Below are positions 7,268 through 14,725 of a stretch of DNA of 16,420 nucleotides, piece after piece. The DNA is from Betaproteobacteria bacterium UBA931 (GTDB lineage: Bacteria; Pseudomonadota; Gammaproteobacteria; Burkholderiales; Casimicrobiaceae): positions 19,484 to 35,903 of the forward strand of contig DBDN01000006.1 of NCBI GenBank assembly GCA_002293615.1, written 5' to 3'. Below the pieces are notes generated by a model that saw only the letters and a program-made list of their open reading frames with translations, was not told where the DNA came from and did not search any database. Position numbers and translations under genes: made by a program. The stretch's first letter is position 1. Every line of letters starts with the position of its first letter.

Positions 7268-7355
7268 TGGCGGAGAGGGCGGGATTCGAACCCGCGATAC
7301 CTTGCGGTATACCTGATTTCGAGTCAGGCGCCTTCGACCACTCGGCCACCTCTCC
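7268..7355 (-). tRNA. tRNA-Ser (anticodon CGA)
   Basis: An 88-base type II tRNA with encoded CCA. GGAGAGG pairs with CCTCTCC; the anticodon stem CCTGA/TCAGG encloses CTCGAAA, giving anticodon CGA; the long variable arm TACC-GCAA-GGTA is typical of serine tRNAs; the T-loop is TTCGAAT. It reads UCG codons. Confidence 0.97.
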
Positions 7356-7366
7356 GCAGGGAGGTG

Positions 7367-7372
7367 ATTATA
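7367..7372 (-). promoter_or_regulatory. -10 box of tRNA-Ser
   Basis: A perfect TATAAT on the minus strand ends 11 bases before the tRNA-Ser 5' end, leaving a leader of only a few bases. No good -35 hexamer is visible at 16-18 bases upstream, so the call rests on the -10 and its position. Confidence 0.5.
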
Positions 7373-7716
7373 GCCGTTTAACGAACGTCTTTGTTGTGTT
7401 TTTGTGCTTTTCTCCCATCTGTTAAGGCAGGCATGGAAAAGCTTTTTAAGCTTGTCGGTTTAGGGAAACGGGTGATGCTGGCAGCTCTGTCGCGCGATAC
7501 CGGCAGCGCATTTTAAGATGGTCACCTTTGACAGCTTGCTGTTTCAACATGTATGTAGATGCTATGCTATAAGCGTATCGGTAAGGATCGCCGAAGCCCA
7601 AGAGTATTCTTCAATAGCAATAGATGTGATGGCATAACAGGTTTCCGCTCCTCAAAAGAAAATAGGTTATATAAATCGGGAAAAATAACGCCATTCAGAC
7701 ATAAGGAGAAATACAA
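7373..7716. other. Intergenic stretch of about 340 bases without a convincing gene
   Basis: Two tiny plus-strand frames exist: 27 codons at 7433-7516 (MEKLFKLVGLGKRVML...) with AAGG five bases upstream, and 39 codons at 7518-7637 (MVTFDSLLFQHVCRC...) without a good ribosome binding site. Neither resembles a family I know. A perfect TTGACA lies at 7528-7533, but the hexamer 18 bases on (TATGTA) is a poor -10. AAGCTT-TTT-AAGCTT at 7440-7454 is an AT-rich inverted repeat. The stretch leads into the CDGSH pseudogene and may itself be decayed sequence. Confidence 0.5.
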
Positions 7717-8310
7717 ATGATGAAAATAATCGTTTCAAAAAACAGCTCTTGTCTTTACTGAAAACGATTAAAAAACTGAATCCACCCAATGAGTACGCGT
7801 TATGTCGTTGCGGCGCAAGTGCCCGGCCGTTGTTTTGTAATGATGCGCCTACAAAAACGGGTTTTGATGGTATCGAAACAGCAGGAATAAGCCGCTATCT
7901 CGACAGAGCTCAGATTCTTGAAGGAGAGGATCTTAATCTTCTGGATGATGAGTGATGTACGTTTGCGCGATTCTGCCACAAGCCGCATGGTGGCATGTGA
8001 GCGTTAATGAAACAGTCCGGTAACCAGCAATTCAAAAGGAAGCTATCATGGCCGCAACGCAATGTTCGATTGGCAAGTTGGTTGCGATGCTCAAGAGCGG
8101 GGAGCCTTATAGAAGACGATTGGGAGCCATGCATCAGCATTGTCCGGAATATTGCCAAAGAAGTGAACGCGGGTATCTTTGTGACGGACGTATTCCCGTT
8201 GAAAGTGAAACGGACGATACGTTGAGGAGAGACTGTAGTGGAACCGCTATTGAATCACCGCGGGCGTCTCAATGTGCTGCTGCGCAGTCGGTTCTATTTG
8301 CATCAGTAAG
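7717..8310 (+). pseudogene. Decayed two-domain CDGSH iron-sulfur protein gene
   Basis: AAGGAG (7703-7708) lies eight bases before ATGATG, which encodes MMKIIVSKNSS, the usual opening of long CDGSH proteins. The frame then breaks and resumes as NEYALCRCGASARPLFCNDA at about 7790-7850, followed by GFDGIET and LEGEDLNLLDDE. In-frame TGA codons at 7953 and about 7998 interrupt DDE-*-CTFARFCHKPHGGM-*-ALMKQSGN; the second replaces a Trp expected in the family. A one-base loss in an A-run near 8034-8037 leads to EAIMAATQCSIGKLVAM, an extra T near 8107 leads to IEDDWEPCISIVRNIAKEV, and a lost base near 8190 leads to IPVESETDD. A faint C-terminal VSMCCC follows at 8266-8283. The first CDGSH motif has also lost its His ligand (CNDAP). 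The total span of about 198 codons fits an intact length near 200. These proteins bind 2Fe-2S clusters through C-x-C and C-x3-H. Sequencing error alone is unlikely given mixed nonsense, missense and indel lesions. Confidence 0.85.
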
Positions 8311-10235
8311 TTATTGATGATTTTGAGGTGTGCCTCCAGAACGTTTTGTTGCGCTTTGATGGCGTCAAGTTTTTCTTTCAGTTCGCGGGCGTGTCCCTCA
8401 ACTTCAGTAGTAGCGGTTGCAAGCTGGCGGGTGTTTTCCTGATGGCGGTGCAGTTGTTGGTTGCGTTCGCGAATTTGCGCTTCCATCGGTACCATAACAT
8501 TTTTTAGCCAGTTTTCGACATCGCGATTGGCAACGCCGTATACCTGTTTGGCGCGAGTGACGATGGCCTCAAAGAAACGCTGCATCGGCTCCAGTTTGGC
8601 GCGAGCGGTGCGTCCCCACAACGCATCAAAGCGATGTTCGTAAGCAATTTGCAAACGGGAAATTTCACGGCGGCATTTATCGAATGAAAATTGCTTTGGA
8701 GTTAATGGGCGCGTTTTGAATTCTTGCGCGAATTGTGTGGACATGCCCTTGATCATTTCGTATATTTCCATGACCTGTCTTTCGGCTTCGGATAGATCTT
8801 CATTGAGGGTCATGAAGAAGGTGTCGATGGCGCGGCGCACGTTTTTGGTTTGCGTTGCCGATTCAAGTGCTAGGTGTGTGCGGTTGGCGTTGGCGCGCAA
8901 GGCGTCCATATCGGTAGCGTCGAGCAAGGCGTTGGTGTGGTTGGTGAAGATGCGGCGCATCGCAGTATAGCGCGCCAGCCCCTGCTCGAAAGCATGCTTT
9001 TCTTCTTTGGTTTGCTCCAGCAGGCGCAACACCACATCTTTATTTTTGCTGCGCATGATGAACAGCTGGTCAAGCTGCTCATGCACACCATTTTCACGCA
9101 TATCAAGCAGATCACGGATACCGCGCACCAGCGCAGTAAGGTCGGCCTGTGTGGAGTTGGCAACGATTTCACGTCGTGCCGGCAATACACGATCGGTCAA
9201 CGCATGTTCAAGCTCGGGTAACCGGCTACGTTCCAACAGGGCCTGATCGTTGTTGATTTTGGCGAGCAATCCCTTTTGCGCAGACAGCGGGTAAATCTGT
9301 TCGGGCAATATGTTCAAGGTTTTTGCCGTTGATAACACCTGTTTGTCGATTTCCGCCTGAATTGCTTGCGATGTTTTCAGGTCATCCCAAAGTCCGTCAA
9401 TTTTATTGAGTACAACGATATGCCCGTTTTTTGATGCAGGATCACTCGAAATCAGGTGTTCTTCCCAGACATCAAGATCTGTTTTGGTGACGCCGGCGTC
9501 GGCGGCAAGAATATAAAGCACACCGTGCGCGCTGGGCAGCAATGAAAAAGTAAGCTCCGGTTCTGTACCGATGGCATTTAACCCCGGCGTGTCGAGAATA
9601 ATCAGGCCTTGCTCGAGCATCGGGTGCGGGAAATTAATGATCGCATGACGCCAATACGGAATTTCTACTTCATTTTCGCCGTTTTTTAAAATTTTGGATG
9701 CGTCTTCGTCTGTATCGAAAAAGCCATATTGGTGTGCTGTATCAAGCGGCACTTTTTTAAGTTGCGAAACGTGTGCAAGTGTCTGCCCCATACTTTCAGG
9801 TGTGGACAAGTCAAGCGGCAGTGTTGTCCACAGAGCCATGTTGTGCTTCAAATCGGCAACAGAAGTTTTATCCTTGCGGGTTTCGATGGGCAAGAGATGC
9901 AGGCACGGTGGCTCCTGCGGATTGTAAAGCAGCTCGGTCGGGCACATTGTCGTGCGCCCCGCCGAAGAAGGCAGCAAACGTTGCCCGTAGCTGGAGAAAA
10001 ACAGGGCATTGATCAATTCTGATTTGCCACGCGAAAATTCGGCGACAAAAGCCAGTATCAGTTTATCTTCATGCAAACGAGCGCGTACTTGATTGATGGC
10101 TTTTTGTGATTGTGGGTCAAGAAGCGTTTGCGTGACCAACCATTGTTCGAGCGAGCCAATACGCGCCGCAAGCTGCATGCGCCAGTGGCTGTAAGCTTCA
10201 AAACGAGAGGCAAGATTTTGCGGTAATCCGTTCAT
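8247..10235 (-). CDS. Dynamin-like GTPase
   Basis: A 662-residue bacterial dynamin-family protein. The GTPase domain shows the P-loop AEFSRGKS (65-72, with Ala where the first Gly is usual), a TT at 95-96 in SAGRTTMCPTEL for switch I, DTPG (215-218) and NKID (277-280). Residues after about 360 are mostly helical and charged, and the last 130 or so look like coiled coil, as expected for a stalk. Such proteins remodel or tether membranes; the exact job here is unknown. No transmembrane segment is evident. The ATG at 10235 lacks a clear ribosome binding site. No partner dynamin gene lies next to it, unlike the paired systems in some bacteria. Its last 20 or so codons overlap the tail of the CDGSH pseudogene on the other strand. 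Confidence 0.9.
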   Translation of the reverse strand: MNGLPQNLASRFEAYSHWRMQLAARIGSLEQWLVTQTLLDPQSQKAINQVRARLHEDKLILAFVAEFSRGKSELINALFFSSYGQRLLPSSAGRTTMCPTELLYNPQEPPCLHLLPIETRKDKTSVADLKHNMALWTTLPLDLSTPESMGQTLAHVSQLKKVPLDTAHQYGFFDTDEDASKILKNGENEVEIPYWRHAIINFPHPMLEQGLIILDTPGLNAIGTEPELTFSLLPSAHGVLYILAADAGVTKTDLDVWEEHLISSDPASKNGHIVVLNKIDGLWDDLKTSQAIQAEIDKQVLSTAKTLNILPEQIYPLSAQKGLLAKINNDQALLERSRLPELEHALTDRVLPARREIVANSTQADLTALVRGIRDLLDMRENGVHEQLDQLFIMRSKNKDVVLRLLEQTKEEKHAFEQGLARYTAMRRIFTNHTNALLDATDMDALRANANRTHLALESATQTKNVRRAIDTFFMTLNEDLSEAERQVMEIYEMIKGMSTQFAQEFKTRPLTPKQFSFDKCRREISRLQIAYEHRFDALWGRTARAKLEPMQRFFEAIVTRAKQVYGVANRDVENWLKNVMVPMEAQIRERNQQLHRHQENTRQLATATTEVEGHARELKEKLDAIKAQQNVLEAHLKIINNLLMQIEPTAQQHIETPAVIQ

Positions 10236-10248
10236 GAATCAGCGTGTT

Positions 10249-10260
10249 TTTGTATACAAA
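10249..10260. promoter_or_regulatory. Perfect palindrome upstream of the dynamin-like gene
   Basis: TTTGTATACAAA is a perfect 12-base palindrome 13 bases before the start codon of the dynamin-like gene. It could be an operator or, through TATACA preceded by TTGTTA at 16 bases, part of a weak promoter on the minus strand. Function is inferred from position only. Confidence 0.3.
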
Positions 10261-10276
10261 GGTAATGTATCATAAC

Positions 10277-10291
10277 AACGACATTGTCGTT
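10277..10291. promoter_or_regulatory. Inverted repeat between mutM and the dynamin-like gene
   Basis: AACGAC-ATT-GTCGTT is a perfect 6-base inverted repeat in the 109-base gap between mutM and the dynamin-like gene. No T-run follows on either strand, so it is not an intrinsic terminator; a protein-binding site is possible. A TATATA lies just upstream of it in the minus-strand direction. Confidence 0.3.
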
Positions 10292-10344
10292 CAATTCCTA
10301 TATAAAAATGCGCATTATTTCGAGTTTGGCCTGATTAAGTTGTT

Positions 10345-11160
10345 TTATTTTTGACACCGCGCGCAATAATAACTGGCTCGGCCGTTTTGCCGCATGCAAC
10401 GGATTGCGGCGCCGCAAATCCGACATGGCTGTTGTTCACGGCCATAGACGAAAGCCTGCAATTGGAACCATCCTGACGCGCCGTCGGCATGGACATAATC
10501 ACGCAAGCTGCTGCCCCCAGCAGCGAGCGCGTCATTCAACGTAGCGCGCACGGCGTCAAGCAGGCGTGCCAGACGTTTTTCGGTTAAATGCCCGGCAGAA
10601 ACGCTTGGGCGAATGCCGGCGCGAAACAATGCTTCATTGGCGTAGATGTTGCCGATACCGGCAATGATTGTCGCATCCATTAATGCGTTCTTGATCGAAA
10701 TGCGACGCCCGGCAAGACGCGCCTTTAATTGTACGGCATCAAGCGTATTGTCCAAGGGTTCGGGGCCAAGCCGCGCTAAAAGAGGGTGCGTTAAAGGCGG
10801 AGCGCTTGTCCACAGGCAAAGACCGAAACGGCGCGGATCGTGGAAGCGCAACATGGCGTCATTGTTGAAATGCCATTCCAGATGGTCGTGCTTGAGGCGC
10901 GGTGATTTCTTTTTGGTAAAACGCAACGTTCCGCTCATACCCAGATGAATAATTAGTGCGCCGTGGTCTAATTCGACGATAATGTATTTGGCGCGCCGGT
11001 AAACACGGCATATGGTCTGCCCGGCCAATTGTTTTGCCAGACCGGAAGGGACAGGTTGACGCAATTTACGGTTAAAACAGCGAAATGAAGTGATCGCAAG
11101 GCCAGTGAGACGCGGTATCAGATAATTGGCGGTGGTTTGGACCTCGGGTAGTTCCGGCAT
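10345..11160 (-). CDS. mutM: Formamidopyrimidine-DNA glycosylase (Fpg/MutM)
   Basis: Bifunctional glycosylase/AP lyase that removes 8-oxoguanine and formamidopyrimidines from DNA. The 271-residue protein begins MPELPEV, with the catalytic Pro2 and Glu3, has the conserved Lys58 in RRAKYI, FHDPRRFG (106-113) and the C-terminal zinc finger with C246, C249, C266 and C269 around GRASYYC, whose Arg261 contacts DNA. Length and motifs are complete. The related endonuclease VIII (Nei) differs in its N-terminus, so MutM is preferred. The ATG is fixed by the need for Pro2, although the ribosome binding site is poor. It diverges from the TPR lipoprotein gene. Confidence 0.97.
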   Translation of the reverse strand: MPELPEVQTTANYLIPRLTGLAITSFRCFNRKLRQPVPSGLAKQLAGQTICRVYRRAKYIIVELDHGALIIHLGMSGTLRFTKKKSPRLKHDHLEWHFNNDAMLRFHDPRRFGLCLWTSAPPLTHPLLARLGPEPLDNTLDAVQLKARLAGRRISIKNALMDATIIAGIGNIYANEALFRAGIRPSVSAGHLTEKRLARLLDAVRATLNDALAAGGSSLRDYVHADGASGWFQLQAFVYGREQQPCRICGAAIRCMRQNGRASYYCARCQK

Positions 11161-11224
11161 GGTAAATAAGGTTATTTCCTGTTGCAGGCGCGCAAAAATT
11201 TAAAAGGAGCAATCCGGGGACGAT

Positions 11225-11317
11225 ATGCGATCATTACAAATTGCTATTTTACGACAGTCGGCACAGAAGATCTCTTTATCACTCATGGGGGCAAACGATG
11301 GCGTTATCCGACGCTGA
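11225..11317 (+). other. Possible 30-residue leader ORF before the TPR lipoprotein gene
   Basis: ATG at 11225 opens a frame MRSLQIAILRQSAQKISL... of 30 codons that ends in TGA at 11315-11317, overlapping the start of the TPR lipoprotein gene. GGGGA lies four bases before the ATG, and a stronger AAGGAG at 11204-11209 lies 15 bases before it. The overlap would allow translational coupling. It could equally be chance; no conservation can be judged here. Confidence 0.3.
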
Positions 11318-13151
11318 ACCACAATGTAAATTTATGCAGCGTATCGGCGCAATGCTATTGTATTGTGCGCCTTTGTTTTTGCTGGGCGCTTGCGCCCAAC
11401 CGGAGAAAAAAACGGTATTCGATACGACCATGGTGGAAACGAGATCGGGCGAAGATCAGCAAAAGGCGCAATTTTTGCCGTCGCTCACGGAAAAACACTT
11501 TTATGAAATTATGCTTGCGGACATCGCGTTGCAACGCGACGATCCCGAGTTGGCCACGAGAACCTTTTTACGTGTTGCACAGGAGACAGGCTCGCCGTGG
11601 TTTGCGCAACGAGCGACGGAAAGCGCGTTGGCGGCGCACAATCGTAAATTACTCAAAGAATCGCTCGATCTTTGGCAAAAGCTCGATCCAAATGCTGCGC
11701 GGCCGGAACGCCTGCGCCAGCAATTGGTACGTTTTGCGCTTGAGCCGCTGGGACAGGAAACGAATATTCAAGGTATCCGTGACAATCTGACGCAGTTGCT
11801 GCGCGACGCAGTGGTTACAGATACGGTGGGCACGGTATTTTTACAGCTGAATACTTCGTTGCGCCAGATAACAGACAAAGTTGAAGCCTATAAATTAGTG
11901 CGCGGGCTGGCGTTGCCTTATCCCAAGCAGGCCGAAGCGCATTACGCGGTGGCGCTTGCCGCGTATTTGGCGACAGTGCCGCGAAAAACAGAGGATGGGA
12001 AATCGGCGGAATTTTTGGTTGAGGCTGAAGAGGCAATCAATGCGGCATTGACGATTGAGCCGGAATGGACGGAAGCGTTGCAATTAAAAGCGCTGATTTT
12101 GGATAACGCCCATTCGACCAGGATGTTGGCGTGGTTGCGCGATACGCTGACCCAGCAACCGGATCAGAAAGCGCTCTGGCCATTTCTGGCACGCGCTTAT
12201 GTCAAGGAAAAAAAATATGCCGAAGCGCGCGAGTGGTTCTTAAAAGTCTGGGAGGAGACTGGTGCCGACGATGCATTGGTCGCCGTGGCGGCCATATCGA
12301 TGGAAATGCGGGATAAGCACATGACGCAAGAATTGCTTGAAGCGGTGCGCCAATCGGGCGCTCCCGGTAAAGCCAATGAATTGATCAAAACGTATGCCAG
12401 TATCGCGGAAAACGAAGGACGTCTTGATGAGGCAATTTATTGGTACAGGCAGGTTACCGAAGACCAATTTTGGTGGGATATTCAGTTGCACATTGCGCAA
12501 TTGTTGGAGCGCGCCGGCCTGCAGGCCGAAGTGGAACCGTGGCTGAACGATTTGCCTGCGGTAACAGTGGAGGAGCGTATTTCGGTCATACAGGGGCGAT
12601 CATCTTTTTACCGCAATCAGCGGGAGACAGAAAAAGCGCTGGCGCTTTTAACTCAGGCGGTAACAGATTTTCCGGAGTCGGCGGAGTTGCATGTTGGCTT
12701 GGCGTTGATTGAAGAGCAGCAGGGAAAAGTGGGGGATGCGGTTGCGCGATTACGTAAAGCGTTAACACTCAGCCCAAATGAGCCGCTTATTCAGAATGCG
12801 CTTGGCTATACATTGGTGGATCATCAGATCGCTATTGACGAAGGTGCCGAACTGATTGCTCAGGCACTCAAGAGCCGGCCGGCGGACGGCGCGATTCTCG
12901 ATAGCATGGGTTGGGCCCTTTATCGTCAGGGAAAAATGGAAGAGGCGTTGCCATATTTGCGTAAAGCAATGCAAATACAACCTGATCCGGAGGTCGCCGC
13001 GCATCTCGGTGAAGTGCTTTGGCAATTGGGGCGCTTTGACGACGCACGCAATGTCTGGCAAAACGGCAGAGGTAACGATGCCGAAAATGCATTGATCGAA
13101 AAAACCATCAAACGGCTGAATGCGGGTGAGTTGCCCGTTAATATACCGTGA
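11298..13151 (+). CDS. TPR-repeat lipoprotein
   Basis: A 617-residue tetratricopeptide-repeat protein with a lipoprotein signal. From the ATG at 11298 (GGGGG six bases upstream) the sequence runs to the hydrophobic segment IGAMLLYCAPLFLLGAC, whose lipobox LGAC puts the lipidated Cys at residue 32. An in-frame ATG at 11334 gives a more standard 20-residue signal (MQRIGAMLL) but has no ribosome binding site. The mature protein is helical throughout; the clearest TPR units are in the last third (about 445-600), for example AELHVGLALIEEQQGKVGDA and DGAILDSMGWALYRQGKMEE. TPR proteins scaffold complexes; a periplasmic or outer-membrane role is inferred. The same gene sits before lolB in many betaproteobacteria. 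Its stop overlaps the lolB start. Confidence 0.9.
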   Translation: MALSDAEPQCKFMQRIGAMLLYCAPLFLLGACAQPEKKTVFDTTMVETRSGEDQQKAQFLPSLTEKHFYEIMLADIALQRDDPELATRTFLRVAQETGSPWFAQRATESALAAHNRKLLKESLDLWQKLDPNAARPERLRQQLVRFALEPLGQETNIQGIRDNLTQLLRDAVVTDTVGTVFLQLNTSLRQITDKVEAYKLVRGLALPYPKQAEAHYAVALAAYLATVPRKTEDGKSAEFLVEAEEAINAALTIEPEWTEALQLKALILDNAHSTRMLAWLRDTLTQQPDQKALWPFLARAYVKEKKYAEAREWFLKVWEETGADDALVAVAAISMEMRDKHMTQELLEAVRQSGAPGKANELIKTYASIAENEGRLDEAIYWYRQVTEDQFWWDIQLHIAQLLERAGLQAEVEPWLNDLPAVTVEERISVIQGRSSFYRNQRETEKALALLTQAVTDFPESAELHVGLALIEEQQGKVGDAVARLRKALTLSPNEPLIQNALGYTLVDHQIAIDEGAELIAQALKSRPADGAILDSMGWALYRQGKMEEALPYLRKAMQIQPDPEVAAHLGEVLWQLGRFDDARNVWQNGRGNDAENALIEKTIKRLNAGELPVNIP

Positions 13152-13738
13152 GGCGCGTCGTTTTTTATTTTTGCGCAGTGTGGTTGTTAACCGCATGCGC
13201 AGGGAAACCGGTTGTGCAAAGCGATGACGCGCTGTTGACGGCGGCTTATGATGCGCCTTTTTCAGTACAGGGACGCTTTTCGGCGCGCGCAGAACAAGAC
13301 GCTTTTTCCGCAGCGTTCGATTGGCGGCATGTTCCTGAGCGCGATCAGATAGCATTGCGTTCTCCGCTTGGCGTAACACAGGCACTGTTAATGCGTGACG
13401 ATAAAACAGTAACCGTTTCTTTGGAGGACGGGCAAACAAACTGGCAGGGCAGCGACTGGCAGACGCTTGCACAACAAGCATTGGGTTTCCCGCTGCCGGT
13501 GGACGGATTGGTGTATTGGATTCGTAGTCTTGCACTACCGGAAATACCTGCGGGCATAACGCGCGATGCCGGCGGGCGTGTTGAACAACTGCGACAGAAC
13601 GGCTGGCAGATCGATTATCGGTACGCGTCGCCGGAAGCGCAACTGCCGCTGCAGCTTGATGCGCGTTATGGTGATGCGGTTTTTCTGCGCGTGCGTATCG
13701 ATAATTGGAATACCGATGGGCAATATGAGCAACCGTAA
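13148..13738 (+). CDS. lolB: Outer-membrane lipoprotein receptor LolB
   Basis: LolB accepts lipoproteins from the periplasmic carrier LolA and inserts them in the outer membrane. The 196-residue protein has a signal peptide with lipobox LTAC (Cys17). Family traits follow: the QGRFSARAE beta strand, FDWRHVPERDQIALRSPLG, and ALGFPLPVDGLVYWIRSL, the LolB-typical GxPLPVxGLxxWLRG block. The start is GTG at 13148, overlapping the TPR gene stop as GTGA, so coupling is likely; no good ribosome binding site is seen. The gene overlaps the start of ispE by about 20 bases, an arrangement (lolB-ispE-prs) widespread in beta- and gammaproteobacteria. Confidence 0.93.
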   Translation: MRRVVFYFCAVWLLTACAGKPVVQSDDALLTAAYDAPFSVQGRFSARAEQDAFSAAFDWRHVPERDQIALRSPLGVTQALLMRDDKTVTVSLEDGQTNWQGSDWQTLAQQALGFPLPVDGLVYWIRSLALPEIPAGITRDAGGRVEQLRQNGWQIDYRYASPEAQLPLQLDARYGDAVFLRVRIDNWNTDGQYEQP

Positions 13739-14582
13739 CGAGCATATATTTCCAGCGCCCGCCAAGATCAATCTCTTTTTGCATATTATCGGCAGGCGCG
13801 ATGATGGTTATCATCTGTTGGAAAGCGTGCTTACGTTTGTTGATTTTTCCGATATGTTGCGTCTGACGGTAACCGACGATGGCGTGATTAAACGAACGTA
13901 CGATATTTCCGGTATTGCCGAAGAAGAGGATCTCACGGTTCGCGCCGCGCATTTATTACAGCAAGAAACCGGGATCACCAAAGGAGTGACCATTACGCTC
14001 GAAAAGCGTATCCCGCTGGGCAGCGGTTTGGGCGGCGGCAGCTCGGATGCCGCGACGGTATTGATGGTGCTCAATCGCTTGTGGCAAACGCGGTTATCGC
14101 AACAGGATTTACAGACGCTGGCGTTGCGCTTGGGCGCGGATGTGCCTTTCTTTGTCGGGGGACACGCGGCTTTTGTCGAAGGTATTGGCGAACGATTGAC
14201 GCCGGTGGTGGTGTTGCCGATGTGGGTGGCGTTGGCTTTTCCGCCGGTTTCAATATCGACGGCAGAAATTTTTCAATCTCCGCAATTGACACGAAACACG
14301 CCGTCGGAGAAAATAGCCGCCTTTCCGAGGGGTTACGGTCGAAATGACATGCAGGATGTCGTCGCCGGGCGCTATTCGGAAGTGCGGCGGGCATTGGACT
14401 GTTTGCAACAGCAGGCGGGAAATGCCCGGATGAGCGGATCTGGTTCGGCGGTTTTTTCGCTGGTGGACGATGAAGAAAGCGCGCATCGAGCGGTCCAAAG
14501 CTTGCCGGACGGTATTTCCGGCGTGGTTGCTCGTACCATGATGCATCATCCGCTGTTAGAATGGAGCCCTTGCAAAGAGTGA
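13716..14582 (+). CDS. ispE: 4-(cytidine 5'-diphospho)-2-C-methyl-D-erythritol kinase
   Basis: GHMP-family kinase that phosphorylates CDP-methylerythritol at the 2-hydroxyl in the non-mevalonate isoprenoid pathway. It shows PAPAKINLFLHIIGRRDDGYH (13-33) with the conserved Lys17, the ATP loop PLGSGLGGGSSDAA (100-113), GADVPFF with Asp142, and the C-terminal GHMP motif MSGSGSAVF (239-247). From ATG 13716 it is 288 residues, close to the usual 283 or so; GGA lies six bases upstream. ATG 13725 (285 residues) is the other option. Longer upstream frames would lie inside lolB and are not credible. tRNA-Gln starts eight bases after the stop. Confidence 0.96.
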   Translation: MGNMSNRNEHIFPAPAKINLFLHIIGRRDDGYHLLESVLTFVDFSDMLRLTVTDDGVIKRTYDISGIAEEEDLTVRAAHLLQQETGITKGVTITLEKRIPLGSGLGGGSSDAATVLMVLNRLWQTRLSQQDLQTLALRLGADVPFFVGGHAAFVEGIGERLTPVVVLPMWVALAFPPVSISTAEIFQSPQLTRNTPSEKIAAFPRGYGRNDMQDVVAGRYSEVRRALDCLQQQAGNARMSGSGSAVFSLVDDEESAHRAVQSLPDGISGVVARTMMHHPLLEWSPCKE

Positions 14583-14590
14583 AATAATAC

Positions 14591-14667
14591 TGGGGAGTCG
14601 CCAAGCTGGTTAAGGCACCGGATTTTGATTCCGGCATTCGAGGGTTCGAATCCTTCCTCCCCAGCCA
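14591..14667 (+). tRNA. tRNA-Gln (anticodon UUG)
   Basis: A 77-base tRNA with encoded CCA. TGGGGAG pairs with CTCCCCA, and the anticodon loop TTTTGAT gives TTG. The U1-A72 end pair is typical of glutamine tRNAs. It lies eight bases after ispE and 58 bases before prs, so it is probably cut from a polycistronic transcript; the ispE-tRNA-Gln-prs order is common in betaproteobacteria. Confidence 0.97.
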
Positions 14668-14685
14668 TTTTCTTAAAGAGAGACA

Positions 14686-14698
14686 GTCTGGTTCAGAC
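14686..14698 (+). other. Small hairpin between tRNA-Gln and prs
   Basis: GTCTG-GTT-CAGAC forms a 5-bp stem with a three-base loop in the tRNA-Gln/prs spacer. No T-run follows. It may help RNA processing or be incidental. Confidence 0.3.
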
Positions 14699-14725
14699 GC
14701 GGACTTCTTGACGAGGATAAGACGG

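Noticed and set aside
7133..7381. 82-codon plus-strand frame starting MSSLNLPTPPLMESIF
   Set aside because: It runs antisense through the whole tRNA-Ser gene and the AGGG is too close to its ATG; its translation over the tRNA (GRDSNPRYLAVY) is the typical artefact of a translated tRNA complement.
7440..7454. AAGCTT-TTT-AAGCTT as an intrinsic terminator
   Set aside because: The stem is AT-rich and short and there is no T-run after it on either strand; no gene ends immediately upstream.
8048..8317. 89-residue plus-strand protein beginning MAATQCSIGKLVAM as an intact small gene
   Set aside because: Only its first part and a later piece match the CDGSH protein; the middle is out of frame, and the true continuation lies in another frame. 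It is a segment of the pseudogene.
12762..13952. 396-codon minus-strand frame opposite the TPR gene and lolB
   Set aside because: Low-complexity, Arg/His/Ala-rich translation without domains; it is antisense to three well-supported genes.
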